Origin: an uncultured Rhodothermaceae bacterium | GTDB taxonomy: Bacteria; Bacteroidota; Rhodothermia; Rhodothermales; Salinibacteraceae | Direction: 5' to 3' | Assembly (NCBI GenBank): GCA_913056335.1 | Contig: CAJXLX010000014.1 | Span: forward strand, 1-44,793 | Length of the DNA stretch: 44,793 nucleotides | In this document: piece after piece, positions 1-9,204 of the stretch | How the letters are laid out: each line of letters opens with the position of its first letter | Position numbering within the stretch: position 1 is the stretch's first letter | The notes under the pieces: generated by a model | Databases searched by the model: none | What the model was told of the DNA's origin: nothing | Seen by the model: only the letters and a program-made list of their open reading frames with translations | Translations under genes and position numbers: made by a program

Positions 1-562
1 CCAGCAGGTGACGCGCATAGAACGAAGCCGTCTCAGTCATCGCCATATTTGTAGGGATACGTGGGCGCAGCGCCCGAAAGCGGTGCAAGATGCTGGCACT
101 GAAGCTGGCTACTACGAGTCGGTCGGTGCGCCCCGTATCCGCAATGAGATGGCTCATCGCATTGGCGATACGCGGCCCGGCTCCGCCCTTTAGCTCCACG
201 ATGAACGGCGTATCCGGGTAGCGCTGCAGCATCTCCCGAAGCGTAGGCAGCCGAATCCCACCGCCCCGATACGGATACGCGCCGTCCTCACTCTGCCAGT
301 AGTAGCCTGCATCAAGTGATTGGAGCATGTGCACAGAGAGATCGCGCACGCGTCCGGTGCCGTTGGTGGTGCGGTCAACCGTTGGGTCGTGGATCGCGAT
401 CAGCTCGCCATCGGCTGAGAGCTGCACGTCAACCTCCAGCGCCTCGGCGCCCTGGTCGAGGGCCCAGTCGCATCCAGCAATCGTGTTCTCAGGCGCGCCC
501 CCGCGTCCGCCACGGTGCGCAATGATGGTGCAGGCGCGGGTTCCAAATGAGAGCAGCGACAT
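1..562 (-). CDS. Glycerophosphodiester phosphodiesterase (GDPD), C-terminus cut by window edge
   Basis: GDPD enzymes hydrolyse glycerophosphodiesters to glycerol-3-phosphate and an alcohol, in lipid turnover. I translated the minus strand from ATG 562; 187 codons are open to the window edge without a stop. Family motifs are visible: AHRGG with APENT (residues 15-27; His16 and Arg17 catalytic/metal), EVDVQ (Glu43, Asp45 metal ligands), IAIHD (His58), a DRTTNG-type loop and VELKGG. There is no signal peptide, so it is probably cytoplasmic. An in-frame TAA just upstream (the stop of the preceding gene) limits the N-terminus, so ATG 562 is the natural start. It lies 21 bases after the small membrane-protein gene and is probably cotranscribed with it. 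The missing C-terminal quarter prevents subfamily assignment. Confidence 0.9.
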   Translation of the reverse strand, partial: MSLLSFGTRACTIIAHRGGRGGAPENTIAGCDWALDQGAEALEVDVQLSADGELIAIHDPTVDRTTNGTGRVRDLSVHMLQSLDAGYYWQSEDGAYPYRGGGIRLPTLREMLQRYPDTPFIVELKGGAGPRIANAMSHLIADTGRTDRLVVASFSASILHRFRALRPRIPTNMAMTETASFYARHLL

Positions 563-583
563 AAGCAGTACGACGACAAGTAG

Positions 584-850
584 TTACGCAGAAAGGACAC
601 CAAGCAGAATCAGCAGCAGCGCAATAGGCAGTCCAATCAGGATGCTGATGATGAGATTGGCCACGAAATGATGCCCACACACCGCAAAGGAACGCTTCAG
701 GAAGCTGGTGTCAAAGAGCATGGAGTCGGGTACGGAGGCCCCGCCAGATTCAAGTTCTTGAATCCGGCTCCGCAGCGATCGCACTTCGGAGCGCAGGGCA
801 TTGAGTTCATCATCGCGGGACGGACCACGGGAAAAGGCGTCGTCGGACAT
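584..850 (-). CDS. Small hypothetical coiled-coil membrane protein
   Basis: I do not recognise a named family. The 88-residue product has an acidic N-terminus (MSDDAFSRG), a heptad-like charged stretch at about residues 12-35 (LRSEVRSLRSRIQELES) suggesting a short coiled coil, then a hydrophobic C-terminal segment (about 60-86, rich in I, L and V) that should cross the membrane once. An upstream ATG at 901 would add 17 residues; I prefer 850 because the MSDD start is typical and AGGACT lies about 9 bases upstream. The stop lies 21 bases before the GDPD start in the same reading frame, so the two genes are probably one transcript. Confidence 0.6.
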   Translation of the reverse strand: MSDDAFSRGPSRDDELNALRSEVRSLRSRIQELESGGASVPDSMLFDTSFLKRSFAVCGHHFVANLIISILIGLPIALLLILLGVLSA

Positions 851-1132
851 AAATGCGAGTCCTATGAAGATTCGGATGGGCGTGGACAGCGCAACATACA
901 ACGCATCTCAGAAAAAGTCGAACTTGCACATCGGCACCGCTTCCGCCCCCGGCTTTGCCATCTAACTGGATTGGTAGTGGTTCAATGCCAAGTGATAGCA
1001 GGAATAGCTGTAGCCGGAGACTGATATTGCGACAGCGGTCGGAAGGGCGTCTCCGGCGGAACGGGCGCAGGCGAACAGGGGGCCGTCGGACACAGGCTTT
1101 GCGTTCAGGACAATGCCTATTGCTCGTCTGGC
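851..1132. other. Intergenic gap with repeat copy 1
   Basis: No convincing gene is visible in these 282 bases between the tnaA stop and the small membrane-protein start. Most of it is taken up by the first copy of the structured intergenic repeat, annotated separately. The promoter of the membrane protein/GDPD unit should lie near 860-970, but I see no clear -35/-10 pair. Confidence 0.5.
973..1087 (+). repeat. Structured intergenic repeat, copy 1
   Basis: This block resembles sequences at 19038-19180 (plus) and 20257-20312 (minus). Shared landmarks are a GGTAGYGGTTCAAYGC start, an AGTGAT motif, a (C/T)GGAGAC box and a downstream GTCTCCGGC box followed by a GCGAAC...GG.CCGT tail. In this copy CCGGAGAC (1014-1021) and GTCTCCGG (1049-1056) are exact reverse complements, so an RNA from here could form a closed stem. 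The 38 bases from GTCTCCGGC match copy 2 at about 76% by eye. It could be a mobile miniature element or a structured RNA; the function is unknown. Confidence 0.6.
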
Positions 1133-2503
1133 TTACGCATCAATCGGAGCAAAATGCGCGGTGAAGTGGCGCAGCTGTTCAGGCTCGTGGGTGATGGCGT
1201 AGCCGGGCAGCTCACGAGTACGCTCCACGATGTCTTCGAAGCACTCGATCACATAGTCGATGTGTGACTGCGTATACACGCGGCGCGGAATGGCCAGGCG
1301 CACGAGCTCCATAGCAGCGGATTCTTCGGAGCCGTCGGGCTGGCGGCCAAACATCACAGAGCCGATTTCGCAGCCTCGAATCCCGCCGGTTTCGTAGAGC
1401 GCTACGGCCAGCGCCTGCCCCGGATATTGCAGTGGCGGGATATGCGGCAAGAGTGCTTTTGCGTCGATGTAGACCGCGTGTCCGCCAATGGGCCGCACCA
1501 CGGGCACCCCGAGGTCGGTGAGGGCCTGGCCCAGGTAGCGCGTTGAGGCCATGCGGTAGGCCAGGTAGTCTTCGCGCACAATCTCCTTCAGGCCCTGCGC
1601 AATCGCTTCCAGATCGCGCCCTGCGAGTCCGCCATAGGTGGGGAAGCCCTCGGTGAGGATCAGTTGGTTGCGGGCAGCCTCGGCCCAGGGATCGTTGTTC
1701 AGCGCCAGCCACCCGCCGATGTTGACGAGCGCATCCTTCTTCGCGCTCATGGTCATACCATCAGCGTGGCTGAACATCTCGCGGACGATGTCGGGCACGC
1801 TCCAATCCGCGTACTCCTCCTCGCGCATCTTGATGAAATAGGCATTCTCGGCAAACCGACACGCATCCAGAAAGAGCGGCACATCGTGCGCCTCGCACAC
1901 CGCCTTGATGGCCTTGAGGTTCGCCAGCGATACCGGCTGCCCACCGCCCGAGTTGTTCGTGATGGTGCACATCACCAGGGGGATGCGATGGGCTTTCTCT
2001 TGGAGGAGCGCATCGAGACGATCCACGTCCATGTTGCCCTTAAACGGATGCATGTTCGCCGGATCGTGGCCTTCTTCGATGACCAGATCGACCGCCTCCG
2101 CCCCAGTGGCTTCGATATTGGCGCGGGTCGTGTCGAAATGCGTGTTGTTGGGGATGATGGCGTCTTCATCCGCTACAATGCCCATGAGGATGCGCTCGGC
2201 AGCACGGCCCTGATGCGTGGGGATGATGTGCTCGAACGGCATGAGTTCACGCACGGCGGCCTCAAAACGATGGTACGAGGAGGAGCCTGCGTAGCTCTCG
2301 TCGCCCTGCATCAACCCGCCCCACTGCGCAGCGCTCATGGCGGCGGTGCCCGAGTCGGTGAGCAGGTCGATCATGACGTCGTCGCCGTCAAGGTTGAAGA
2401 GATTGTAGTGCGCCTCTTCAATCAGTGCCTCGCGCTCGGGGCGTGTAGTCAGGCGAATGGGCTCGACCGACTTGATGCGGAAGGGCTCGATAATCGTATC
2501 CAT
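1133..2503 (-). CDS. tnaA: Tryptophanase
   Basis: This PLP enzyme of the beta-eliminating lyase family cleaves L-tryptophan to indole, pyruvate and ammonia in the cytoplasm. The 456-residue product aligns along its whole length with the TnaA/TPL family: EPFRIKSVE near the N-terminus, LLTDSGTAAMS, PTHQGR (95-100), LDACRFAENAYFIK (Asp213 and Arg216, cofactor contacts), MSAKKD with Lys256 as the Schiff-base lysine, EGFPTYGGLAGRD, and LRHFTAHF at the C-terminus. Two points favour tryptophanase over tyrosine phenol-lyase: FDTT at 123-126, and Ile380 in CEIGS where TPLs carry the substrate-binding arginine (MERG). I chose the MDTIIEPF start, which matches the family; an ATG nine codons upstream is unlikely. 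It follows the LptF/G gene by 108 bases. No tnaC-like leader is visible. Confidence 0.9.
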   Translation of the reverse strand: MDTIIEPFRIKSVEPIRLTTRPEREALIEEAHYNLFNLDGDDVMIDLLTDSGTAAMSAAQWGGLMQGDESYAGSSSYHRFEAAVRELMPFEHIIPTHQGRAAERILMGIVADEDAIIPNNTHFDTTRANIEATGAEAVDLVIEEGHDPANMHPFKGNMDVDRLDALLQEKAHRIPLVMCTITNNSGGGQPVSLANLKAIKAVCEAHDVPLFLDACRFAENAYFIKMREEEYADWSVPDIVREMFSHADGMTMSAKKDALVNIGGWLALNNDPWAEAARNQLILTEGFPTYGGLAGRDLEAIAQGLKEIVREDYLAYRMASTRYLGQALTDLGVPVVRPIGGHAVYIDAKALLPHIPPLQYPGQALAVALYETGGIRGCEIGSVMFGRQPDGSEESAAMELVRLAIPRRVYTQSHIDYVIECFEDIVERTRELPGYAITHEPEQLRHFTAHFAPIDA

Positions 2504-2611
2504 GGGCAGCGGGTGCAGAATAAGTAACAAACAAGAAACGGCGCGGTCTCAACATACAAAACGACATGCAAAAAGCGAGCATTCCCTGGATTCCGCAGGT
2601 TGAATCTGGAG

Positions 2612-3775
2612 TTATTTGCGAGCCTGCAGAAGGAGCAGTAGCGCAACAGTAGCAAAAAGAGCGTGGGGCGTCCAGGTGGTGAGCCACGGGTCAAGGGTTT
2701 CAGCGTAGCCAAAGGGCTCGCTCAATTTCTGTGCGGCCAGATACAGCAGGGCTACGAACAGCCCAATCCCAAAGCGTACGGCCTGTCCGCCGCGCCGCCG
2801 CACCGCGGCCAGGGGGACGGCAATGAGCACAAGAATGAGGTTTGCGACCGGATAGGCGAACTTGTTGTAGTAGGCCACGAGCGGGCGTCCCAGCTGCCCC
2901 GCCCCGGAGCGCTGCAGGGATTCGAGGTAGTAGCGCGCCTCGGTGACGGTCATTGCTTCCACATCGCGGGCCGTGCGAGCCAGGTCGCGCGGCGTAATCT
3001 GCAAGGTGGTATCCATGCGTGAGTGGTAGGCCTGCTGCATGGGCTGGTCTTCGGGGAAGGTGCGCTCGGTGACGCCCACCATGCGCCACACCTGCAGCGA
3101 ATCGACCCAGTCCATGCGGTCGGCGTCGAAGCGTTCGCGCAGGTGTTGCTGGTCGTCGAAGCGTTGCAGGGAGACGTGGTGCGCGCGCTGCTCACCCGTG
3201 TCGTAGTAGCCTACCGACACAATGCTGCGCGGATCGTTCTGGCGGTGAATCTCGCTCACTTCAATTGTCTGGCGCTCTGGATGCAGGTACTCGTTGTCAT
3301 ACTGCACGACCACCTCATTGGCACGGGGCACGACCCATCCGTTGAACCCGAACATAACCAGCGTGAGCGTAACGCCTACCAGCAGGTATGGACGCATCAA
3401 GCGGTAGAGCGACACGCCCGAGGTTTGGAGTGCAATGAGCTGCACCTCTTGGGCGAGTTTTCCGGTCACGTAGATGCACGACAGGAAGATGGCCAGCGGA
3501 GAGATGAGGCGCACGATTTCCGGGATGTACGCCGGGTAGTAGACCCGGAAGATCTCGCTCATGTCGGCACCACGGTCCACAAAGTCGTCGTTGTACTCGA
3601 CCCAGTGCAGCACAATGAAGAACACGATCAGCGCAGATACAAAGAGCGCAAAGCCCTTGAGTACGCGCGCCACAATATGCCAATCGAACCGAGTCACCGA
3701 AGAAGGTGTGAGGCGTAAGTCGTAGGAACGAGGAGGATGTACAGGCACCTGCCCGCCGGGGGAAGGCGCAGCCAT
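2612..3775 (-). CDS. LptF/LptG family LPS export permease
   Basis: Proteins of the YjgP/YjgQ family form the inner-membrane core of the LptBFG transporter, which extracts LPS and passes it to the periplasmic bridge. The 387-residue product has the family layout: an N-terminal membrane helix (about 37-57), further helices near 80-105 and 125-145, a large soluble periplasmic beta-rich part (about 150-290) and three C-terminal helices (about 305-385) with [13 protein letters not shown]. The family segments [20 protein letters not shown] and GWVVPRANE are clear. I cannot separate LptF from LptG. The first 30 residues are rich in Pro and Ser, so the true start could be internal. It is divergent from sucC with a 117-base shared upstream region. 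The LptD-like gene lies 1.4 kb away, beyond sucC. Confidence 0.88.
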   Translation of the reverse strand: MAAPSPGGQVPVHPPRSYDLRLTPSSVTRFDWHIVARVLKGFALFVSALIVFFIVLHWVEYNDDFVDRGADMSEIFRVYYPAYIPEIVRLISPLAIFLSCIYVTGKLAQEVQLIALQTSGVSLYRLMRPYLLVGVTLTLVMFGFNGWVVPRANEVVVQYDNEYLHPERQTIEVSEIHRQNDPRSIVSVGYYDTGEQRAHHVSLQRFDDQQHLRERFDADRMDWVDSLQVWRMVGVTERTFPEDQPMQQAYHSRMDTTLQITPRDLARTARDVEAMTVTEARYYLESLQRSGAGQLGRPLVAYYNKFAYPVANLILVLIAVPLAAVRRRGGQAVRFGIGLFVALLYLAAQKLSEPFGYAETLDPWLTTWTPHALFATVALLLLLQARK

Positions 3776-3892
3776 ACAATCCGTGAGCAGATTGCGAAAA
3801 CCGGATATACCGCGGGCAGGCGTTCGCTTCTTTGCCAGCGCCCTGTTTACTTACGGGCTGGACCAACTGTTCACGCAACCCCGCAACCTCCT

Positions 3893-5077
3893 ATGAAAGT
3901 CCACGAGTATCAAGCGAAAGAAATTCTAAGCGATCATGGCGTGGCGATGCAGCCCGGCATTGTCGCGGAATCGGTCGACGAGGCGGTGCAGGCTGCCGAG
4001 GAGCTGGCCAACGACGGTGCCACCATGTTTGTGGTGAAAGCGCAGATTCACGCCGGGGGCCGCGGCAAGGGCGGCGGCGTAAAGCTGGCGCGCTCGCTCG
4101 ATGAGGTCAAGACGCATGCCGAGGCCATCTTGGGCATGAATCTGGTCACGCATCAGACCGGCCCCGAGGGGCAAAAAGTGCGCAAGCTGCTCATCGCCGA
4201 TGCGGTGGACATTGAGCAGGAGTTTTATGTGGGTGTCACGCTCGACCGCGCCAAGAGCCAGAACGTCATTATGGTCTCCAGCGAAGGAGGCGTCGAGATT
4301 GAGACGGTGGCCGAGGAGAGCCCCGAGAAGATCGTGAAGGCCTGGATCGATCCCACCATTGGGCTGCGTCCGTTTCAGGCGCGGCGCTTGGCCTTTGGGT
4401 TGGGGCTGGAGGGCACAGCCTTGAAGCAGGCGGTGAAGTTCATCACGGCGCTCTACGAGGCATTCGAGGCAACTGATAGCACCATCGCCGAGATCAACCC
4501 CCTCGTGCTTACGGGAAGCGGCGATGTTGCGGCGGTGGATGCCAAGATTAATCTCGATGACAACGCGCTCTACCGCCACCCCAACCTGGCCGAGATGCGC
4601 GACATCCACGAAGAGGACCCGACCGAAGTCGAGGCCAGCGAGCACGGACTCAGCTACATCAAGCTCGATGGCAATGTGGGATGCATGGTGAACGGCGCTG
4701 GGCTTGCCATGGCTACGATGGATATCATCAAACTGGCGGGCGGCGAGCCGGCGAATTTCCTGGATGTGGGCGGCACCGCCAATGCCGAAACGGTGGAAGC
4801 CGGATTCCGCATCATCTTGAAGGATCCGAATGTGGAAGCGATTCTTGTGAACATCTTCGGCGGCATTGTGCGCTGCGACCGCGTGGCGAAGGGCGTCATT
4901 CAGGCGGCGCAGAACATCGATCTGGATGTGCCGCTTATCGTGCGCCTGCAGGGCACCAACGCTGAAGAAGGCAAGGCGCTGCTCGACGAAAGCGGCCTGG
5001 AGCTGCGTTCGGCCGTGCTCCTGAAGGAGGCGGCTGATAAAGTGACGCAGGCCCTCCAAGAAGCCGATGTAGCGTAA
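3893..5077 (+). CDS. sucC: Succinate-CoA ligase, ADP-forming, beta subunit
   Basis: This is the ATP-grasp beta subunit of succinyl-CoA synthetase, which couples succinyl-CoA cleavage to ATP synthesis in the TCA cycle. The 394-residue product is full length. It begins with the family start [12 protein letters not shown], has the nucleotide-binding loop [19 protein letters not shown] with the metal-binding Glu/Asn, and the C-terminal [13 protein letters not shown] and [10 protein letters not shown] segments of the CoA ligase domain. The reading frame stays open upstream of 3893, but that part does not resemble the family. No sucD is adjacent; the alpha subunit must lie elsewhere. An intrinsic terminator follows at 5111, so the gene appears to be monocistronic. 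Confidence 0.95.
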   Translation: MKVHEYQAKEILSDHGVAMQPGIVAESVDEAVQAAEELANDGATMFVVKAQIHAGGRGKGGGVKLARSLDEVKTHAEAILGMNLVTHQTGPEGQKVRKLLIADAVDIEQEFYVGVTLDRAKSQNVIMVSSEGGVEIETVAEESPEKIVKAWIDPTIGLRPFQARRLAFGLGLEGTALKQAVKFITALYEAFEATDSTIAEINPLVLTGSGDVAAVDAKINLDDNALYRHPNLAEMRDIHEEDPTEVEASEHGLSYIKLDGNVGCMVNGAGLAMATMDIIKLAGGEPANFLDVGGTANAETVEAGFRIILKDPNVEAILVNIFGGIVRCDRVAKGVIQAAQNIDLDVPLIVRLQGTNAEEGKALLDESGLELRSAVLLKEAADKVTQALQEADVA

Positions 5078-5110
5078 GCGCTCAGCTTAGCAGCAACGTA
5101 TGAAACGCAG

Positions 5111-5148
5111 AACCGTCCACTGCCCATCGCGGGGTGGACGGTTTTTTT
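5111..5148 (+). terminator. Rho-independent terminator of sucC
   Basis: A perfect 10-base inverted repeat (AACCGTCCAC at 5111-5120 and GTGGACGGTT at 5134-5143) is followed by a run of seven T residues at 5142-5148. It begins 33 bases after the sucC stop. The lptD gene converges from the other side and its stop is at 5167. Confidence 0.92.
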
Positions 5149-5166
5149 GTTGTGGTGGAGGCTCCG

Positions 5167-8145
5167 CTAAAATGGGCGTCCGCCACGGCCACCGCTGTTA
5201 AGCAATCCGCCCGCGGCCCCGCCCAGGCGGCTGCCGGTTTCGTTGCGGGGCACGTTCAGGCGAAGCAGGTTGCGCAGCTGACCGCCTTTCACGTTCAAGC
5301 TAAAGCTGTACGACTGAAACCGCCCAAACGGCACCCACGAGAACGACATCTCCCACGCGCCCAGATCGCGATAGGCAGAGAGCTGAGTGGTGGAGATCTT
5401 CATCTCGCCAATGTCAAACGACGTACGTCCGCTGGTGCGCCACTTCGGGGTCAGCTGCACGCTAAACTGTCCGCTGACCTCCGCGTCGTGTTCGGCCTCT
5501 CCGAACCGGCGCCGCATGCTGTACTGCAGGTCGAAATCGAGCGACCACGGGATGCTGAAGTCCACCCGGCTTTGCGATGCCCCCAGATTAGCACGAGAGG
5601 CCGCGCCTGTGCTTGGAGCACCAGCACCACTATTGCCGGAAACATCGCCCTGAATGCGAGCCCCGCCACGGGTGCGCGCGCCGCCCCGAGGCGACGATGT
5701 GTTGGCCGTTCGTGCCCCCAACCGTCCGGGGGAGCTTCCGCCTCCAGATCCCCCCTGAAACCCACCGTTCAGCGTAGCGGAAAGCCTTGTGAGGCGAACC
5801 GGCGTAAGCGGGCTACGCGCCGCCATGTACCGGTCGACGACCGCGAGACGTTCTGGATCATCCGGATCCGACACGTCGGCGTACTGATACGGCGACAGCG
5901 TGCTGCGCACACGCACGTTGTAGTCGCCAATAGAGGTGCTGGCATTCAGGCTGATGTCGCTCAGGTTGAGCGAGTCGGCCGCCAGGTTGTACGACGAACT
6001 GGCATTCAGGCGGAGCAGCTGAACGGTTGTTTCCTGCTCGGCCCCCGTCGAGTCGGTACGAACGCGCTTGGTTTCGAACCGGTTGGTAACGCTAAAGCTG
6101 AGGTTTTGCTGCGTGGCGTCGCCCCGCACGTCGCGCCCGGTAAAGATGTCGTAGCGCTGCACCGTGCCGTCGACATCCGACACGTAGCTGCGCGTGCGTC
6201 CCCAGAACGGATCGTTGAAGTTGGGTCGGTAGCTATACGAGAGCGAGGGCTGCACGCGATGCCGCAGTCCACGGAACGAGCCGATCGAGACCGGGAAGAG
6301 CCCGAAGAATTCGGTGTTCATGCTTACGCCCGTTGAGAAGTTGTGGCGCGCTGCAAACCCGGCCTCGTTACGACGCTCTACGCGCGTTTCCACAGGTGTG
6401 CCTACGCCGGGGGCGTCAGTGTCTAACGTATCCACTACGAGCCGCTTGCGCTGCGTGCGCAGGACCCACTCCGAATCGTAATTGATGTTGGGGCGGATGT
6501 TCAGGTTGTACTGGTTGACCCGAAACGATGTGCTCAGGGGGATGCGGTGGGTCATCTCCACATCGAACGGGTTGGTACGATCCGGGTCGCTATGCCCTTC
6601 GCGATAGGCACTGGGGGAAGCGAGGGCTTGGTACCACGGAATATTGGTAGTGTCGGTGGGTGCGTACTCAAAGTCGTTTGTAAGCGAGCCGCTGTAGCTA
6701 GTCGTAATGCGCTCGTACCACGTTTCATCCTGACCCACGCGGTCGCGTCTGAAAGGCTTAAAGCTACGCTGGCTAAACGACACATCGGGCAGCGTCAGGC
6801 TCACGTTGCCCGAACTTAAGTTCTGACGCTGATTGGCACTTACGCGGATGTTGCGTCCTCCATCAGGCCAGTCTTTGGAATAGTTGAGACTGGAGTTGAT
6901 ATCCTGGCGCACCGCATCGTTATAGCTGGTGGTATTTTCCTGGGCGAAGTCGGAGGAGGTGAGCAGGCGCACGTTGCCACTGAGCGACGAGGTGGGGTTC
7001 AAGTTTTGGCTGTGAGACCACGTCAGTTCACCTTCCACAGACTTCTGGAAATCGGGGTCTTCGGGCTGCCCGATGCGCTCGAAGAGCACATTCAGATTGA
7101 GATCGCCGTTGTAATAGTCCGTGCGGCTGTACCGGAACGATGGGTTAATCTCGAAGCTGCCGCCTGACCACACGCCGCCCTGAATCGTAAAGTCAGTATA
7201 CTCGTTCATGGCAAAGTACCAGCCAAAATCGCGGAGAAAGAACCCACGCCGGTCCTCTCCGGGAGTCGGGGGAAGCGGCCCGCTGCGGCGGCCTTCGGTA
7301 TACGGCACTATGCCAAACGGCAGCCATAAAGGCATAGGAATGTTGAAGATATACAGCTGGATGGGCCCAGTGTATACCCAGCGTTCGTTTACGACCTTCA
7401 TGCGCGAGGAGCGCAGCGTATACGATGGCGTTTCGCCAGGCGGGCGGTTGTCGGTGGTGTAGGCGCCGTCGGCCACGAAGGTGGTACGGTCTTCGTATCG
7501 CTTGATGATGCCTCCACGCAGCGAGGCGTCGCCTTGGCCCGTGCGCGCTTGCACGACGCGTCCGCGCTGTGTGCGCAAGCTGTAGGCAAGTTCGGCGCCG
7601 CTAAACGTGTCTTCGCCTTCGCGGTCGAACACGGGAAACGGAATGCGGGCGGTGTCAGAGGGCGGGCCGGTGGCGCGCAGTTCGTCGTCAGTAAAGCGGT
7701 AGCGGATCGTCTGTGCGCGCAGTTCGCTATCCTGGTACGTAGTTTTGGCTTCGCCGTGCAGCGTACCGGTTTCGCCTGCGCCCTCCGCATCGAACGCGAG
7801 GATGAGCGAGTCGCGCGCGGCCAGTTCGATGGGCGCATCCAAGTCGCCGTCTCCACCCGTCGTGTCGACTCCTGTCTGGGGCGCTTGCGCCGTGGGCGCG
7901 AGGCCGCTCTCGGGCTGTGCAGCGGCTGCAGTATCCGAAGGAGCTATCTGGGTTGTGTCGGTAGCCGTGCTATCCGCCTCGGTGGTGTCTATCTGTACGA
8001 CGAGGCCCGAGCGAGGCATGGGCCCGCCTTCTGAGGTTGCAGCCGGCAAGGTGGGGGCTTCTGGGGTAAAGCCCGGAAGCAGAAGCACCAGCCCAGCTCC
8101 AACCAGCAGGGCAACTCCGAAGGGCAGCCGGGGCCAGTCTGTCAT
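5167..8145 (-). CDS. lptD: LptD-like LPS-assembly outer membrane protein
   Basis: LptD is the outer-membrane translocon that inserts LPS into the outer leaflet. The 992-residue product starts with a hydrophobic segment (residues 9-26) followed by a long Thr/Ala/Asp-rich low-complexity stretch (about 30-105). An OstA/LptA-like beta-jellyroll follows (about 110-235; LILAFDAEGAGETGTLHGEAKTTY is split by its repeats), then IPMPLWLPFGIVP. The rest (about 290-992) alternates polar and aromatic strands as in a 20-plus-stranded barrel. A Gly/Ser/Arg-rich insertion lies at about 790-860, and the end is Gly/Arg rich. The Cys residues that form disulfides in proteobacterial LptD are absent. It is the last gene of the eno-ftsB-ROK-lptD run, 45 bases after the kinase. 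Confidence 0.82.
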   Translation of the reverse strand: MTDWPRLPFGVALLVGAGLVLLLPGFTPEAPTLPAATSEGGPMPRSGLVVQIDTTEADSTATDTTQIAPSDTAAAAQPESGLAPTAQAPQTGVDTTGGDGDLDAPIELAARDSLILAFDAEGAGETGTLHGEAKTTYQDSELRAQTIRYRFTDDELRATGPPSDTARIPFPVFDREGEDTFSGAELAYSLRTQRGRVVQARTGQGDASLRGGIIKRYEDRTTFVADGAYTTDNRPPGETPSYTLRSSRMKVVNERWVYTGPIQLYIFNIPMPLWLPFGIVPYTEGRRSGPLPPTPGEDRRGFFLRDFGWYFAMNEYTDFTIQGGVWSGGSFEINPSFRYSRTDYYNGDLNLNVLFERIGQPEDPDFQKSVEGELTWSHSQNLNPTSSLSGNVRLLTSSDFAQENTTSYNDAVRQDINSSLNYSKDWPDGGRNIRVSANQRQNLSSGNVSLTLPDVSFSQRSFKPFRRDRVGQDETWYERITTSYSGSLTNDFEYAPTDTTNIPWYQALASPSAYREGHSDPDRTNPFDVEMTHRIPLSTSFRVNQYNLNIRPNINYDSEWVLRTQRKRLVVDTLDTDAPGVGTPVETRVERRNEAGFAARHNFSTGVSMNTEFFGLFPVSIGSFRGLRHRVQPSLSYSYRPNFNDPFWGRTRSYVSDVDGTVQRYDIFTGRDVRGDATQQNLSFSVTNRFETKRVRTDSTGAEQETTVQLLRLNASSSYNLAADSLNLSDISLNASTSIGDYNVRVRSTLSPYQYADVSDPDDPERLAVVDRYMAARSPLTPVRLTRLSATLNGGFQGGSGGGSSPGRLGARTANTSSPRGGARTRGGARIQGDVSGNSGAGAPSTGAASRANLGASQSRVDFSIPWSLDFDLQYSMRRRFGEAEHDAEVSGQFSVQLTPKWRTSGRTSFDIGEMKISTTQLSAYRDLGAWEMSFSWVPFGRFQSYSFSLNVKGGQLRNLLRLNVPRNETGSRLGGAAGGLLNSGGRGGRPF

Positions 8146-8190
8146 AGTAGCGTAACGAACAAGGGCGCGAGGACCAGCAGCATAAGCGGA

Positions 8191-9159
8191 TTACGCGGTC
8201 GGCGTTGTGGAGAATGCGAGGTGGGCGGCGCCGAGTACGCCGACTTCATTCCCGCGCTGCTCACGTTCGATGCGCAGGCCCTCCTGAAATGCAGGGAAGA
8301 CCTGACTGCGAAGCGTTTTTCGGGCTGGATCTAACAGAAATGCACCGGCATTGGACACCCCACCGCCTACCACCACCACTCGAATATCGAGCAGGTTCAC
8401 CGCACTGCTCAGCGCGTATCCCAGTCGACGTCCGGCCCATGCAAGAATGTTGGTAGCTGCTTCGTCGCCCTGAGTAGCTGCTTTGTGTAGCGTACGTGGC
8501 GTGAGCGTGCTCAGGTCACTGCCGGTAAGGTCATGTACGATACTCTCAGGCCGGTGGCGGAGCCGCAGGCGAGCGTGCTCAGACAGAAACTGTTGCCCCA
8601 GGTAGGCCTCAATGGCACCGCTTATTCCTGAATTGTCGAGCGGGCCTTCGTAGTCGATGCTCATATGGCCAATTTCGCCCGCGCCTCCGGTGCTTCCCCG
8701 AAACACCTTGTTATTGTAAATGATAGCGCCCCCAACACCTGTGCCCAGTGTCACCATAATAAACGAGTCGTGCGCCATTCCGGCCCCATAATGGGCCGAG
8801 CCCAGCCCGGCTATATTGGCATCATTTTCGACCACCACATGATCGATTCCGGTGCGTGCCGAAAGGGCTGTACGCACATCCACCACGCCCCAATCGGCCA
8901 GATTCGACGGGTAGCTCACCGTTGTGCGTGCCATGTTCACCGCTCCGGGCACGCCCATGCCCAGCCCTACGGGGGTGGGCCCTTGATGCGCATCCATCAG
9001 CTCGTGGACAATGGTAGCAATGCGGTCCAGCACATGGTCGGGGCCCTGGTCGCCTTCGGTGGGACGTGTACTCTGGGCTACAACACCTTGCTCACGTTCT
9101 ACAAGGGCCCCTTTGATGGAGGTGCCGCCCAGGTCGATGCCAAGTGCGTAGGTCGCCAT
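8191..9159 (-). CDS. ROK-family sugar kinase, probable glucokinase
   Basis: ROK kinases phosphorylate hexoses such as glucose or N-acetylhexosamines with ATP. The 322-residue protein has the phosphate-binding DLGGTSIKG (9-17), PGAVN, the catalytic Asp in ENDAN (111-115), GTGVGGAII (139-147) and GEIGH (161-165), whose His normally helps bind sugar and zinc. The usual ROK zinc motif CxCGxxGCxE is replaced by DNSGISGAIE at 175-184, so all the zinc Cys are missing while the final Glu (sugar contact) is kept. I believe this form occurs in related bacteria, but cannot check that here. It sits between ftsB-like and lptD genes with 45-base gaps on both sides, suggesting one operon. The substrate is inferred from the family. 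Confidence 0.85.
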   Translation of the reverse strand: MATYALGIDLGGTSIKGALVEREQGVVAQSTRPTEGDQGPDHVLDRIATIVHELMDAHQGPTPVGLGMGVPGAVNMARTTVSYPSNLADWGVVDVRTALSARTGIDHVVVENDANIAGLGSAHYGAGMAHDSFIMVTLGTGVGGAIIYNNKVFRGSTGGAGEIGHMSIDYEGPLDNSGISGAIEAYLGQQFLSEHARLRLRHRPESIVHDLTGSDLSTLTPRTLHKAATQGDEAATNILAWAGRRLGYALSSAVNLLDIRVVVVGGGVSNAGAFLLDPARKTLRSQVFPAFQEGLRIEREQRGNEVGVLGAAHLAFSTTPTA

Positions 9160-9204
9160 GGAAAAACAGGGGGATAAGCAAAGAGAGCGATAGGCAAGCA
9201 GTTC

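Noticed and set aside
2504-2611. A tnaC-like leader peptide upstream of tnaA.
   Set aside because: No short frame with a Trp codon and start signal was found in these bases.
3926-5059. A 377-codon minus-strand open frame opposite sucC.
   Set aside because: sucC is certain; the antisense frame is His/Arg/Leu-rich without domain motifs.
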